Origin: Anoplolepis gracilipes
Taxonomy: Eukaryota > Arthropoda > Insecta > Hymenoptera > Formicidae
DNA: 64,000 nucleotides
Direction: 5' to 3'
Assembly: GCF_047496725.1 (NCBI RefSeq)
Contig: NC_132983.1
Location: 7,938,501 to 8,002,500, forward strand
This document shows, one piece after another, positions 40,135 through 52,325 of the stretch. Numbering within the stretch: position 1 is the stretch's first letter; the number at the start of each line of letters is the position of its first letter. Both the position numbers and the translations under genes were made by a program. The notes below the pieces were generated by a model. It did not search any database. It was given only the letters and a program-made list of their open reading frames with translations, and had not been told where the DNA came from.

Positions 40135-42735
40135 CTAGTTTTCTATATATGGCTTAAGCTTGTTTACGTGTAAGCGGGTGCTTTTCCTTCCTTTCTTTAC
40201 CGTGTAGTTGATATTCGAATGCTTTTCGATTATGTACGGTCCGATCCATAGAGATTCGAGTTTTTTCGATCTTCCGCGTCGTAGCGTTTCATCGTAAATG
40301 AGTATTTTATCGCCGATTTTGAACTTTGTTTCTTTTGCGGTTCGATTGTAGTGTTCCTTCGATTTCAGTTTTTTCTCTGTGAGATTATCTTTTGCAACTT
40401 GATTCGTGGCGCGTAGTCTTTCTTTTAGCTCTTGCGCGTAATCGTCATAGTTGTATGTCGGTTGTGGTGGTTTCGTTAATGCTGTCGGTATTTCGGCTTG
40501 GTGTCCGTATACTAGCTCGAAGGGCGTGTATCCTGTAGCTGTATGTGGCGTAGTGTTGTAGGTGAACATCGCGAACGGAATCCATTCGTCCCAGTCAGTC
40601 TGATCATTATTAATATAATGTCGTAGATATTCTGTTAATGTTCTGTGCGATCGTTCTAACGCGCCGTTACTTTCAGGATAATACGCGGTCGTCTAAATTT
40701 TATTTATTTTTAATAATTTACACGTATTTTTAAATATTTCGCTTAAAAAATTTGTGCCTTGATCGGTTAAAATTTTTTCCGGTATTCCGTATTCTAAAAT
40801 TATTTTTGTGGTAAATTCTTTACTCACAGTGTTCGCTTCTTGATTTGGTATCGGTATTGCTTTATTAAATTTTGTCAAACTATCTTGAAAAGTTAGTAAG
40901 TATTTATTTCCGGTATTAGTTATCGTTAATGGACCGACTATATCTAATGCACATTTTTCGAACGGTTTACTCGATGTATCGGTGATAACGAGGGGTGCTT
41001 TAAATCGTCGCGATAGTTTATTTTTTTGGCAAGTGTTACATTTTTTAATGTATCGTTCGACGTCTTTCGTTAACCCGATCCAATTGTGCGTGAGGCGAAT
41101 TCTGTTTATCGTCCTCTCGATACCTTGGTGTCCTCCTGTGGGTGCATCATGATATTCATATAATATTTGTTTCTTTTCATCTGCGCTATAGGCACGTGTC
41201 GCATCGTTGCTATTTTTCTCGTCCTCTTCTTTATCTCTTTCTTCGCTGCTGATATCGTCCATCTCTTCGTCTTCGGCGGTGAAAATCTTTTCTCTCTCTT
41301 GCTCGTCGTCGTCTCGCGTTACGTTGCGGCTTAGCGCATCGGCGTTCGCGTTCGCACGTCCGGCTTTATGTATTATCTCATAATCGTACTCTTCTAATTT
41401 TATTCGCCATCGAATTAATCGTGATCCTGGATCGTTCACGTTAAATAACCATATTAGAGGTTTGTGATCTGTAATGACCTTAAATTGTGTTCCGTACACG
41501 TAGGGTCTGAAATGCTTTACAGCCCATACAATAGCTAACTGTTCCTTTTCGGTAGTGCTATAGTTCTGTTCCGCGCGGTTCAGTACTCGGCTGGCGTAAG
41601 CTATCGGTCGGTCGCTGCCTATCTTTCCTTGCGATAAGACCGCTCCGATCGCGTAGTCGGATGCGTCTGTAGTTATATTAAATTGTTCAGCGAAATCTGG
41701 ATATTTTAATACGGGTGCCGTTATTAATTTATTTTTAAGTACTTCGAAAGCATTTTGTTGCTCTGCGGTCCACACAAATTTTTCGGTTTTCTTTGTCAGT
41801 TTCGTTAATGGTTTAGCTATTTTCGAGAAATCTTCTATGAATCTTCGATAGTAACCGGCTAGACCTATAAATGATTGGATATCTTTCACCTTTTTTGGCG
41901 TCGGGAAATCTCTTACCGCTGTTAGTTTAGACGGGTCAGGAAATATTCCATGTTCTGATATTATATGGCCCAGGTACATTACTTCTTTGCGTAGGAATTC
42001 GCATTTATCCGGCTGTAATTTTAAATTATTAGTTCGAAGTCGTTGCAGCACTTCCTTGAGTCGCTTGTTATGATCTTCGAGGCTTGCTCCGTAAATGACG
42101 ATGTCGTCTAGATAGACCAGGCATTTGAGTCCTTGTATTCCTGTCAATACAGAGTTCATTAATCTCTGAAATGTCGCCGGTGCGTTTTTCAATCCAAAGG
42201 GCATTCGGTTGAACTCGTAATGTCCATACGGAATTGAAAAAGCAGTTTTAGGTTTGTCCTTTTCGGCCAGGAGTATTTTATGATATCCAGATGCTAGATC
42301 TAATGTTGTGAAGTACTTTGCGTTTCCCAGCTGGTCCAGTATATCCGTAATATTAGGCAGAGGGAAGGAATCGCCGATCGTCAAGTCGTTGAGCTTTTGA
42401 AAGTCTATAACTATTCGAAGTTTCGGTTTACCTGATACGTCGGTCTTTTTTGGTACTACTAATAGCGGAGCATTCCACTGACTCGCGCTGGTACGAATTA
42501 TTCCGTCTTCCAACATTTGTTGCACTTGTTTATTTACTTCCGTCTTATGTTTCTCCGGAAGGCGATACGGTCTTACATTTACCGTTGAGGCGTCTATGCG
42601 CGTATTTATCTCGTGTGCTACCGTCGCAGTGCACGACAGTGGTTCTCCATTCAGGTGAAATATGTCGCTATATTCATCACACATCCTTGAGAGTGCCTGT
42701 CGTTCTTCAGAGTTGAGATGCTGTGTTCGCAACAA
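40135..42735 (-). pseudogene. pol: Pol: reverse transcriptase, RNase H and integrase, one in-frame stop
   Basis: RT motifs: ASQWNAPLLVVPKK, KLRIVIDFQKLN, FNRMPFGLKNAPATFQRLM and the catalytic YLDD at residues 208-211. RNase H: TTDASDYAIGAVLS and ADALSRN. Integrase: HDAPTGGHQG with CNTCQKNK (HHCC), ALDIVGP and LTDQGTNF (two Asp). Then TAG at 40695-40693 interrupts just before the segment with the catalytic Glu (ESNGALERS). The frame then continues unbroken to 40135, ending RLHVNKLKPYIEN. It is in the same frame as gag-pro; the only separator upstream is TGA at 42741-42739. Confidence 0.93.
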
Positions 42736-42738
42736 TTG

Positions 42739-45141
42739 TCAGATGCGCTCGTTACATGGGGTATTTTTATCGTCCGTCCCCACGGCTATTGTATAGATAC
42801 CGTGCGGGTTATCTTTATCGATGTCGTCTATAGTTACAACAGGTGTACGTATCTCAATAGTCTCGTCTGTTGTGTTGATAACGCTGATTGGGCAGAGAAA
42901 GTTTTTCGGTTCTACCAGACATCTTCCTATATATATTCCAGGGGCTGTTTCTTTCGCGCGTACTATTCCCGTTTCGTTTCGATTAGTCGCGGCTTGCACG
43001 ATGGTTTCACTGCGTGGTTTCAAGATAATTTTATTATATGGTTGCATCTTGAGTACATCCGTACCGATTTTTAACTCTTTATTTTTGTAATCGCAGGATA
43101 CCTTTTGCTTCCTTAGGAAATCAATTCCTAGTATCCCGTCGTATTCCATGGGCAAGTCGTCTTTTACTACGTAAATTGCATGTTTAATGTCTTGTCCGGT
43201 TAGATTAATTGTTGCATGCATCTTCCCTATAGTATATACTTTGTGTCCGGTTATTCCTATTAACGCTAATTTTTTATTGTATATCAATGTTTCGCCTTTT
43301 AAATGCTTTACTTTTATTAGTGATATGGTCGCACCGGAATCGTATAGCATGTTTATGCGCCCTGTCTTTGTTTCGCGTATGGGCATCGTTACGACGTCGA
43401 GTCCTTGTTTATCTCGCGTCTGTCGTACGTGTGTCACCTGATATTCCAGCGCGCGTTTTGCCTTGCTATCGCTTCTTTCTTCTTCGTCGTTACTACGCTC
43501 GGAGTCGGAACTCTTTCCTCGCGTCTTATAACGCGTTCCTTTTGAATTATTTTGAATATCGCTCGATTTATTCGCGTTATTCGGGTTTTTTCGATCCTGT
43601 GGTTTTCCTTGCGGTCGGCCGTTTAAAGACCAACACTCGTCGCGATTATGTCCGCGCTTTTTACAATACTTGCAAAATTTTTCTACCACATTGACGCGTG
43701 GTCTTTCGGGTTTCGGCAGAGCGTATCTGCTCATTCGACAATCTCGTCCATAATGTCCTATCTTGCCGCATTTAAAACATATTGCATTAGTATCTCGAGG
43801 CGGTCGCGAGTAATTCGAGTCGAGTTTATTTTTATTTTGATAACTGTTTGTTCTCGCTCCCATCGGCTTGATAAGTTTTTCTTCCGAGCTCGCGCCGTTT
43901 ATCGCCTCTTGCAATGTCGAGAAGCGTTGTGACCGTACGAGTACTTTCAAGTCGTCGCGTAGTCCGATTTGATAATTAATTAACGCTTGGTTTCTGATAG
44001 TTTGCTGAATCGTGCGTTTTTGTTCTAGAGTATGCTCTTTTCCTTCGGTCATAGAGTCATATAATTTCATAGCTACTAGATCGACTCGCTGTCCAAACGC
44101 GTAGGCGGTTTCGCTTGTTTTTTGCTTTAATGAATTAAATTCGACTTGCAAGTGTGTCGTGCTTTGTTTCGTTTGATAACAAGCTTCGAGTTGCGTCCGA
44201 AATTCATCGAAAGTGCGTATGTCGCGCGTTTCAAAATCTTGTCGCGCTCTTCCGCGTAACTTTGTATATAATATCGCCTACATAAGAGATTCTTCGTTTG
44301 CCGGATTTGTATTTTGTATTGAGTATGTGCATGAATTCAAGAAATCTTGCAACTTGTGTCGCGACATTCCGTCAAATTCCGGAATCATTTGCCTCGCTTC
44401 CTTTAACGTCAGGAAATTGGGTGCCATACTACGTCGGTTTCTAACGTCGCGATTGGTCCGTCCGTAATATATGCTTTCGGAAAGTTCTTCTCGACGGCTT
44501 GTATTTTGATCGCGTTGCTGTAGTTGAGCTACTTGCTCTGTTAAGAATTGTATTGCGTAGCGCATTTCTCTTAACATTGCGGACGTAGAGTCGTTTGTCG
44601 ATTCTTCTCGCGGTTGTACCGGTTGGTTAATTGTTCGTCGCAATCGTGCGATCTCGTCGTCTACCGCGTCATTAGACACGTTTGCGGACGTAGACGCGCG
44701 GGGATTTTGAGCTTCTGCCATCTCGCGCGTTCGTGCGTAGATTTCTTCGGAATCAAAAATCTCGCTCTCGTAAGATGTCAATGAAAATTCTCGCCGGAGT
44801 GATACCTGGCTTGGAGTTCGACTAAGATACGGTCTCGTTCGTCTGGTTGAGTCGTGTAAATCGTCAGTGGGGTCAGTCGGATTATTTTCAACAAGACTCG
44901 CGTCGAAACTCGTAAATGGAAATTCGCGTTCTGTTATAACATTGCTCGGTAGCTCTGTGTCGCTATCACTCGAGTATTGGGTTTCGAGGTTCCGTCGGAC
45001 ACTATCGCGTATGTCTCGGAGCGCTTCTACGGCTACACTCGCGGGACTTAATTCGCAATATTTTATAGCTCGATTTGCTCGTTCGCTAAGCAACCACGAC
45101 TTATTTGCTATCGGTTTTGGTACGTTTCTCCCTTCCGACAT
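42739..45141 (-). pseudogene. gag: Gag and protease, one in-frame TAG
   Basis: The capsid part (from MSEGRNVPKPIANKSW) includes NFLTLKEARQMIPEFDGMSR. A TAG at 44280-44278 then interrupts; the same frame continues with LRGRARQDFETRD-type sequence. Nucleocapsid: two zinc knuckles, CFKCGKIGHYGRDC and CKYCKKRGHNRDEC. Protease: MLYDSGATISLI (catalytic Asp) and GILGIDFLRK. It ends at TGA 42741-42739 followed by CAA TTG. No frameshift. Gag, protease and pol share one frame, so pol expression would need stop readthrough or the stops are mutations. Confidence 0.9.
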
Positions 45142-45151
45142 TCACGCAAAT

Positions 45152-45343
45152 TTAATTAAAATTAATTTGGTTCGGACTTACAGTAGTAGTATCGCTCGCA
45201 TATTCGCTCGCTGTCTCGGTTTCGCTGACGTTGCGTCCTTCGCTCGGCGGCTGATAAGGCTGGCGGTCGCGTTCCGGCGGCGATGCGTCGTCGATGGAGT
45301 TGTCGTAGGTCGGGCGGCTTGGCGGCTCGCGTCCTTGCTCCAA
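45152..45343 (-). CDS. Leader ORF upstream of gag with splice donor
   Basis: 63 codons, starting MEQGREPPSRPTYDNS; rich in Pro, Ser and Glu. It lies between the primer binding site and gag, in a different frame from gag. A consensus donor ACTACTGTAAGT lies near its end (about 45181), suitable as the 5' splice site for the env message. Whether the peptide is made is unknown. Confidence 0.4.
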   Translation of the reverse strand: MEQGREPPSRPTYDNSIDDASPPERDRQPYQPPSEGRNVSETETASEYASDTTTVSPNQINFN

Positions 45344-45538
45344 TCCTGCGATGCTCTGTTTATCTCGTAGTCCGTAGTCGTCTGCTCTGCATGTAGTTTT
45401 TTCTTGGCTTCTTGATGTCCGTCAGTGTTTGCTAACTTTCTGACGTGCCTGCCTGTTTATGCACTTTTTATTTTATTGCAGGTCTTACACGACGGTCGGG
45501 GTGCCAACTCCGTGACATCCACCGGGGGTGTTCCCTGG

Positions 45539-45556
45539 ATCCCACCGCTGCCACCA
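45539..45556 (-). promoter_or_regulatory. Primer binding site, tRNA-Leu type
   Basis: The plus strand reads ATCCCACCGCTGCCACCA, matching 18 nt of the 3' end of a tRNA-Leu (AAG/TAG type, acceptor end GCTGCCA-CCA) as I recall it. It starts 4 nt inside the 5' LTR. Confidence 0.7.
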
Positions 45557-45560
45557 GAAT

Positions 45561-46286
45561 TGTTGTGCCTCCGCGAAGGGGCACGGGATGTGTCGGGATC
45601 GTTTTGGGAATGTCGGGGATGCGTCGGGCGGTTTCCCCTTTTTTTTGTATTCTACTTTTCTTTTAAATGTAATCCTTTTATGCTACTAACTTCACAACAT
45701 GTATAGTTCTTTTATTTCTCGCAAAATATATGATAGTTAAATTGAAGTCAATGGTGTGATATTTTGTCACTGCTCCCAGCGAACGTTAGACTACTCGCGC
45801 TTGCTATCGGTTAGAGTGAGAGAGAGGTATCTCTCGTATACACCGTCGTACCGGTAGTCTTATACGCGTCGGCTTATCTCAGGTGCGCGTATATCTCTCA
45901 GTCATGCGAGTATGACTTTGTTGAATCTGGTCAGTAGCTGCTCGTGGCGATTATTACTCGTTCGGTTCTAATTAACGACTGCCCGTCGCTTCATCGCGGC
46001 GGGTGCTGAGCTTCCCTCCGAACTGCATGGTTTTTCGGAGGGGGTCCCTTAGCAACATGACCAAATATGGTTATGTTGCTGAATTCGCGTTTTAGTGCAG
46101 GCGAGGAAGTTCAGAGTCGAATTTCCTCGCTTGTACTTTTAGCAATTCGGCGACACCTTTCCGGTGCGTTTCCGAGAGCGCTTTCCGGTTTCGCGTTCGC
46201 GCTCGGTCTCGGGCGCGCGTGGCTCGCTGCGTCAGCGGCTCGCGCGATTATCGCTTCGCTCGCGATGCATTCCTGCATCTATATAA

Positions 46287-46318
<32 letters not shown>

Positions 46319-46353
46319 TTATTAAATCTGTAGCCTTTTCTGGGGCTATAACA
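45561..46353 (-). repeat. 5' LTR (793 bp)
   Basis: TGTTGTGCCTCCGCG ... GGGGCTATAACA on the plus strand. Nearly the same as the solo LTR at 51365-52153 and clearly different from the 3' LTR of the same element. Confidence 0.92.
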
Positions 46354-47666
46354 ATATATATACATATTATAGTGGAAACAGTATAAAAATTCCATATAGA
46401 ATTTAAAACGAATAAAACTCTGGAAGATACTGAAAGTTAGACAGTCACTCAAATATATACAATTACTTAATTAACTCTTACTTATACAAGGTGTCTGAAA
46501 TAACTTGAACGTGATAATATTCTCAAAACTTCTTTATCATTTTATTGAGGATGAATGATAATTACAATATACATATGCATAATAAACAAAATGACCATAC
46601 CTATATATACGGTGGTACAATAATACACATCATACACTACATAAATCAAGTATAAACGCATAATGAACACCCAGAAATAATTACATAGATACACGCTCCT
46701 TAATAAAACACACCATAAAATTATATAACAATAGTCACCTAATATACCCGGTGATACAAATACACGCGCGTTATAAACTTATCATCTACACAATGTTTAA
46801 TCAGTATCTGGCTATTATAGATATATTATCCACCCAGTAACACGCAAATACACACACCCTATAAATAATTTATATATACAGTGACGCATTAGTACGCACA
46901 AACGACGCAGTCTCAATAAACCTATTATAAACTTATTACAGGCATACTTATATATTAACATACGCATAATCAACATATCATATACACGGTAACACAATAG
47001 TTCCGAATCTTATAGCTAATTCATACATATTCCATACACATTATTTAAATTACACATTCGATCTCTCACAATATAAACTTATCAAACATTTATGCGTTTA
47101 TACACACTTACACACTCTTCATCCATTCATTGTAAATATATCACGGCATATTATATGTGCATTTATACCATTATTACTTATATATACATATAGATATAAA
47201 CTTTTACTACTAGTTATAATGATAACATACATATAGTTATATAATAGCTAGTTTAATGTCTGTAGACTAATTTAGACCTTGTAATTCACGAATAACATTA
47301 TGCGACATTATAAATAATTGTTAATTAATAAGTTAATTAGCGAAATGCTTTTATATCTCTACAATTATTTAAATTCAACGCTATAATACAATGCGGCGAT
47401 AAGTAATTAAACAGATAAGTTATCGTAACGCTAGTAATAATTGCGATATATCTAGAAATTAACGATATAAATATTATATTATAATACTAGTCCCGAAGCT
47501 TCTAGAACATACAGGAACCGTCGGATCACGTGAAAATTTCGGACAAACACCGTGACCGCTTACTATTGCCCGGCGCATGATACCCGTGACAAACAAGCTT
47601 GACCAGGATCGGACCATGTTGCGCGCGCTACAATTCAGAAGGGTGGGAGCCCTCAGCGACCACGGG
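46354..47666. other. AT-rich region with degenerate repeats
   Basis: Five degraded copies of a motif like TATACCCGGTGATACAA lie near 46605, 46740, 46826, 46870 and 46977. No gene. From about 47486 the composition becomes more GC-rich toward the promoter at 47667. Confidence 0.4.
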
Positions 47667-47702
47667 TATATAAAGGGGAGCACCGTGCGCTCAGCAGTCA
47701 GT
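47667..47702 (+). promoter_or_regulatory. Core promoter: TATA box plus TCAGT initiator
   Basis: TATATAAAGG at 47667-47676, and TCAGT at 47698-47702, with the A (47700) about 31 bp after TATAAA. This is the ideal arthropod spacing. Downstream are many ATCAGTTCATTCAG-like repeats (47700-47880). It could drive a host RNA or be the promoter of a degenerate LTR. Confidence 0.65.
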
Positions 47703-48866
47703 ATTCGATCAGTTCATTCAGTTCACTCAGACTAACTGTCTGATCAGTTCACTCAGTTTAGTCAGTTCTATCAATTCATTCACATTCAGTAATCAGTTTT
47801 CGCCCAGACAGTTCATTCAGATCAATCAGTATTCGATCAGCTCACATTCAGTAATCAGTTCTCGCTTAGACCAGTCGTAGAGACATTCAATTCAGTATAC
47901 ATTCGGACATACAGTATTCATTAAATTTGCCGTACGTGCAGACAGTCATCCGTGCGACTTAATAATCGGTTATCCTTATAGCATTTGATCATACATACGC
48001 TCTTACAAATTTTCACACGGTGTAATTAATATTATATCTTCGAATCAGTGTTTTTAGCTCATTACTCGGTATTATTCACACAAAATCTTTAACTCTACTA
48101 GAGAGATTTCAAGTCTAGCATATCGCGAATATTATTAATTAGTTTCCAGTTCTTGCATTTACCGTCGTATAAATTTATTCTTGATTAATTGTTTCCACTG
48201 TCACTATTATATTTCCTTTCTCTTTTTCGATTTTCACGGAGCTCACAATACATATCGAATTTTATCTATCACTTTCAAAGACATTTTATATTAATTTTCA
48301 TTCGCAGTAAATTTATCTCTATCAACAATATAAGCGTTATATCTTTTCTCCTCCAGACAATCAGATTATTATTAATGCCGCCTATCTAATATTGTTTAAA
48401 CGTCCGAAACCTGTCCGCGCGTGAAATTATAGTCAAAGAAAAGTTCTATTAACTAAAGTTATAATCCTAATAATATTGTAGATCCACATTCTCGTATACA
48501 CCCGTGTGACAGCGTGTTCCCCAGTGGTTCCTGTAACATATAATAATTTAGTGAAGTGAGTACGTTGTCGTTATTATTAAGATATATTCGTGTAATCATT
48601 AATCATATTGTATACGTGTAATTTACTCGAAATATACATACCCGTGTCAGTTCGCGGCCCCTGTCCATTCCGGGCGTCGGTCATCTTCTCGGTGTCAATT
48701 TTTCTCGCCGTTAATCTTTCGCGTCCACACGCCTGTAAATATCAAGACAAGCTTTCTATTCCAATTTTAATATTGAAATTATCGGGCAAATTAGTGCTAT
48801 TTATCTGACGAGGTCATCCTTCCTTCACGGCTACATCGGGCTATCTCTTTCATCCTGCGGCGACAC

Positions 48867-49398
48867 GCGCCTCTTCCAGGGCGTTCCAGTTATCCCGCGT
48901 CGGTGCGCGCCTCCTCCAGGGCGTTCTTATATTCCTTATAGTTTCTTCTTTTATTTTTTTTCTTTTCTTTTCTTTTTCTTTATCCGCTCACCTGTGGCAA
49001 GGTCCGCGACGTCCGCCTTGACATATCCGGAGCCTCAGATATCTGTAACATATAATTGAAGAGATTAATATTTTATTCGGATGTCTTCATAGGGAGTGTC
49101 ATTAGACAGAGAGCGATAACCATTCTTACCTAAACCGTAATGCGCCTCCTTCAGGGCGACTCTACGTCCCTTCTAGCAGCGCGCCTCTTTCAGGGCTGTT
49201 CTGCCTTAATCCCTCATAATGCGCCTCGTTCACGGCTGGACTACCTCTATCTACATCGCGCGCCTCTCTCAGGGCGAACGACTCTCATCCCTGAGGAGCG
49301 CCTCTTTCAGGGCGTTCCGCCTTTTAGCGTGCAGCGCGCCTCTCCCAGGGCGATCTGCCTCCTCTCAGTCCACGACCCGCGACTCTCTCAGGGCGTCT
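48867..49398 (+). repeat. Nine copies of a 17-nt motif GCGCCTCNYYCAGGGCG
   Basis: Copies start near 48867, 48907, 49142, 49182, 49221, 49262, 49289, 49336 and 49379. Each can form a small hairpin (CGCC with GGCG). Spacing is irregular, so this is not a simple tandem repeat. Short open frames here contain a periodic RL-x-QG peptide, probably secondary to the motif. Confidence 0.7.
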
Positions 49399-49714
49399 GT
49401 CACAATTCCTCCGATCGCTCTTCTTGGTCTGAAACATAAAATAAATATTAAATTAAAGTAAATTCATTAAGGCTCACCCTGTCCCTACAACCCGTCAGAT
49501 AAAGTCAAGTCAACTCGTTTAGCAATTTACATTAACGCGTGTACGAGTTCTTTATCACCTATCATAATAGACCCCCTTGGTTCTGTGTGTTTTTTTTCTT
49601 TCTTTCTTTTCTTTTTTTCTTCACTCGCGTTACTATCCCTAACCCCTGTCTATATCTCCCCGCGTATTCAATCATGGCATTAATTACAAATTCGCTTACC
49701 TCCTTAGCTGCGTC

Positions 49715-50131
49715 ATGGGTCGATCACGTCGATCAGGGTGCGCTCATCAACTGAAGCGCCTCATCCGGTCCTTATATCAAGGCGGCTCTTACTTAACGGT
49801 CCAAACGGGTGTTCCTCCACCGGATAGTCGAAACCCAGCGTCCGTCGGGTATTTCACATACCCTCCAACGAGAAACCATACGGCTGAGTCCTCGGCTCCT
49901 GACGCGTTCCACGACGCTGTCACTCCACCGGCATCCAGCAGTGCGGTCGTCGTTTCCACGTACAGGCCCTTACCGCCTATCGAATACTGTCCGTGGGCCG
50001 TGTCCTCGCCGTTGATAGACTTCGGGATTACGCAACCGAGGATTCTTTCCTCTCAACCTTTCTTCGGGCGAGTACGCATCTTGCCGGCCGCCGAATTACC
50101 TATCAGTTCGCCTCCCGATACTCATCCGTAA
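49715..50131 (+). CDS. Candidate last-exon ORF, Pro/Ser-rich, 138 aa
   Basis: An open frame from MGRSRRSGCAHQ to the end PISSPPDTHP, in a GC-rich block followed by AT-rich sequence with AATAAA near 50208. Composition is rich in Pro, Ser and Arg, without domains. It lies downstream of the 47667 promoter and could be the end of that transcription unit. It may equally be a chance frame. Confidence 0.3.
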   Translation: MGRSRRSGCAHQLKRLIRSLYQGGSYLTVQTGVPPPDSRNPASVGYFTYPPTRNHTAESSAPDAFHDAVTPPASSSAVVVSTYRPLPPIEYCPWAVSSPLIDFGITQPRILSSQPFFGRVRILPAAELPISSPPDTHP

Positions 50132-50215
50132 TTTAGTTGTCCATTTGTTTTGTAAAATATAAGAAAATACAACTGTATGTGTATGTTTAGTATAAAATAA
50201 TAATAAATACATAAA

Positions 50216-51364
50216 AATTAGTAAATGTAAACAATCTGTAATCATTGTCTACTCACTCCACATCTTCCTCATTACCCATTACCCGACCGCCAGCTTTCGG
50301 TGCACCGCTACGCTGATTGTGACAGGTTTATCGCTCCGCCACCGCGATCCGCGTACACCAACCACCGCAACCGCACTTCGCTCGCGATCCAGGACGTAAC
50401 ATGGCCTTAAAGTAATAAAACTAAGGTCTATGTAAAGTCTCAGCTGATTTGGAACAACTTTAAAAATCGCCATTTTGGATTTTTTTATCTTTAGACTTAG
50501 AAGTTCGAAACTGGCTAAATCGTGTATAAATCTTTAAGTATAACATTGTGGAAAGTTTCGTGAAAATCGGAATTAATTTAAACAAAGTGACGGCCATTTT
50601 GTTTTTACTGGATTAACGAATCAGCGTGCAACTACTCTGGTCTTACAAAGGAACCTTCATAGATGGCGCTGTTCTAATTTCGTACCATTTCGTACATTAA
50701 TTTAAGAAAAATTTCCATTTGTTTATAAGAGGCCCGCCATCTTGTTTTTACTGGTTGAGCCTAGAGGGAACGGATTAATTTCTTTTTACTCTACTTAAAG
50801 TACTGATCACGTTAACTGTGTTTCAAAGTTCTAGGTCGTTTCCTTCATTTGTTATTAAAAATAATTATTAGTAATAAATTCCTAAATTTTCGGATAGCGG
50901 TATGATTGGAGACATAACGATGTCTAACAAACGATAGTATAAGTGGAATCGATATTTGCAATTGAAACCATCAGGATAATATTAATACCTTTAAATTTTT
51001 TTATATATTTAAATAAATTTTATTAATGCATCATTATTACTGTTGACTTTAATAAAGGATGGATCTATCCTGATGCTTTCATTTGACATCTTAGGCAAGT
51101 TTTAATTAAATTAAAGTACAAGAATATTTATTTCGCATTGCTATTTTATCGAATTCTTGCCTCATAAATTATAGTTTGCAAGTATAATCCGTTATATTCT
51201 ATACGGTAATCTACTTCTACTATTATTCTTTAATATTTTATAATATAATTGATAATGTAATATTGAATATTTAAGATTAATATTAGTGTGATTAATAAGA
51301 GCGTGATTATATATGTAATAAGCAAATAATAAAATAATAAAGAGATAATTATTTTTATGCAATT
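50216..51364. other. Intergenic, possible old repeat at 50460-50770
   Basis: The phrase GCCATTTTG / GCCATCTTG TTTTTACTGG occurs twice (about 50592 and 50739). No gene recognised. Confidence 0.35.
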
Positions 51365-52153
51365 TGTTATAGCCCCAGAAAAGGCTACAAATTTAATAAA
51401 TATATATATATATATACATACAATTATATAGATGCAGGAATGCATCGCGAGCGAAGCGATAATCGCGCGAGCCGCTGACGCAGCGAGCCACGCGCGCCCG
51501 AGACCGAGTGCGATACGCGAAACCGGAAAGCGCTCTCGGAAACGCACCGGAAAGGTGTCGCCGAATTGCTAAAAGTACAAGCGAGGAAATTCGACTTTGA
51601 ACTTCCTCGCCTGCACTAAAACGCGAATTCAGCAACATAACCATATTTGGTCATGTTGCTAAGGGACCCCCTCCGAAAAACCATGCAGTCCAGGGAAGCT
51701 CAGCACCCGCCGCGACGAAGCGACGGGCAGTCGCTAATTAGAACCGAACGAGTAATAATCGCCACGAGCAACTACTGACCAGATTCAACAAAGTCATACT
51801 CGCATGACTAGGAGATATACGCGCACCTGAGATAAGCCGACGCGTATCAGACTACCGGTACGGCGGTGTATACGAGAGATACCGCTCTCTCACTCTAACT
51901 GATAGCAAGCGCGAGTAGTATAACGTTCGCTGGGAGCAGTGACAAAATAACACACCATTAATTTCAATTAAACTATCTTATATTTTTCCGAGAGATAAAC
52001 GAACTGTACATGTCGTGAAGTAGAAGAATAAAACGAATTATAATTAAAAGAGAAGCAGAGTACAATAAAAACAAAGGGGGGAAACGCCCGACGCATCCCC
52101 GACATTCCCGAAACGATCCCGACAATCCCGTGCCCCTTCGCGGAGGCACAACA
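51365..52153 (+). mobile_element. Solo LTR of the errantivirus family, inverted relative to the full element
   Basis: 789 bp, TGTTATAGCCCC ... GGAGGCACAACA. Flanked by AATT on both sides (51361-51364 and 52154-52157), a 4-bp target duplication. It includes the 24-bp segment missing from the 3' LTR of the full-length element. Confidence 0.9.
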
Positions 52154-52325
52154 AATTTTTAGGCTGTGATTATTATATTATATAAGAAATTAAATTTTTG
52201 GATTCGAAAAAATGACGGAACGTCACAGAATGTTTATTGAGGTTCTTAGAATTCATATTGTATTGCGATGAAAGACAAATCAATACTCTTCCTAATCCGC
52301 TCATATTACATGTAAATGGAGCTAG

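Larger units (their letters stand above)
36806..46353 (-). mobile_element. Errantivirus-like Ty3/gypsy endogenous retrovirus, about 9.5 kb
   Basis: Minus-strand element with LTRs at both ends, a tRNA primer site, gag-pro-pol in one frame, a baculovirus F-type env and a polypurine tract. Gag-pro-pol has three in-frame stops but no frameshift; env has one frameshift near its start. Outer flanks (AAAT left, ATAT right) do not form a clear target duplication. A solo LTR of the same family is at 51365-52153. Confidence 0.93.

Noticed and set aside
42450..44467. Plus-strand frames over gag-pol
   Set aside because: Shadows of the minus-strand gag, protease and reverse transcriptase frames.
36806..46353. 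Simple single-insertion dating from LTR divergence
   Set aside because: The two LTRs appear to be of different subtypes, so their divergence is not a clock for this insertion.
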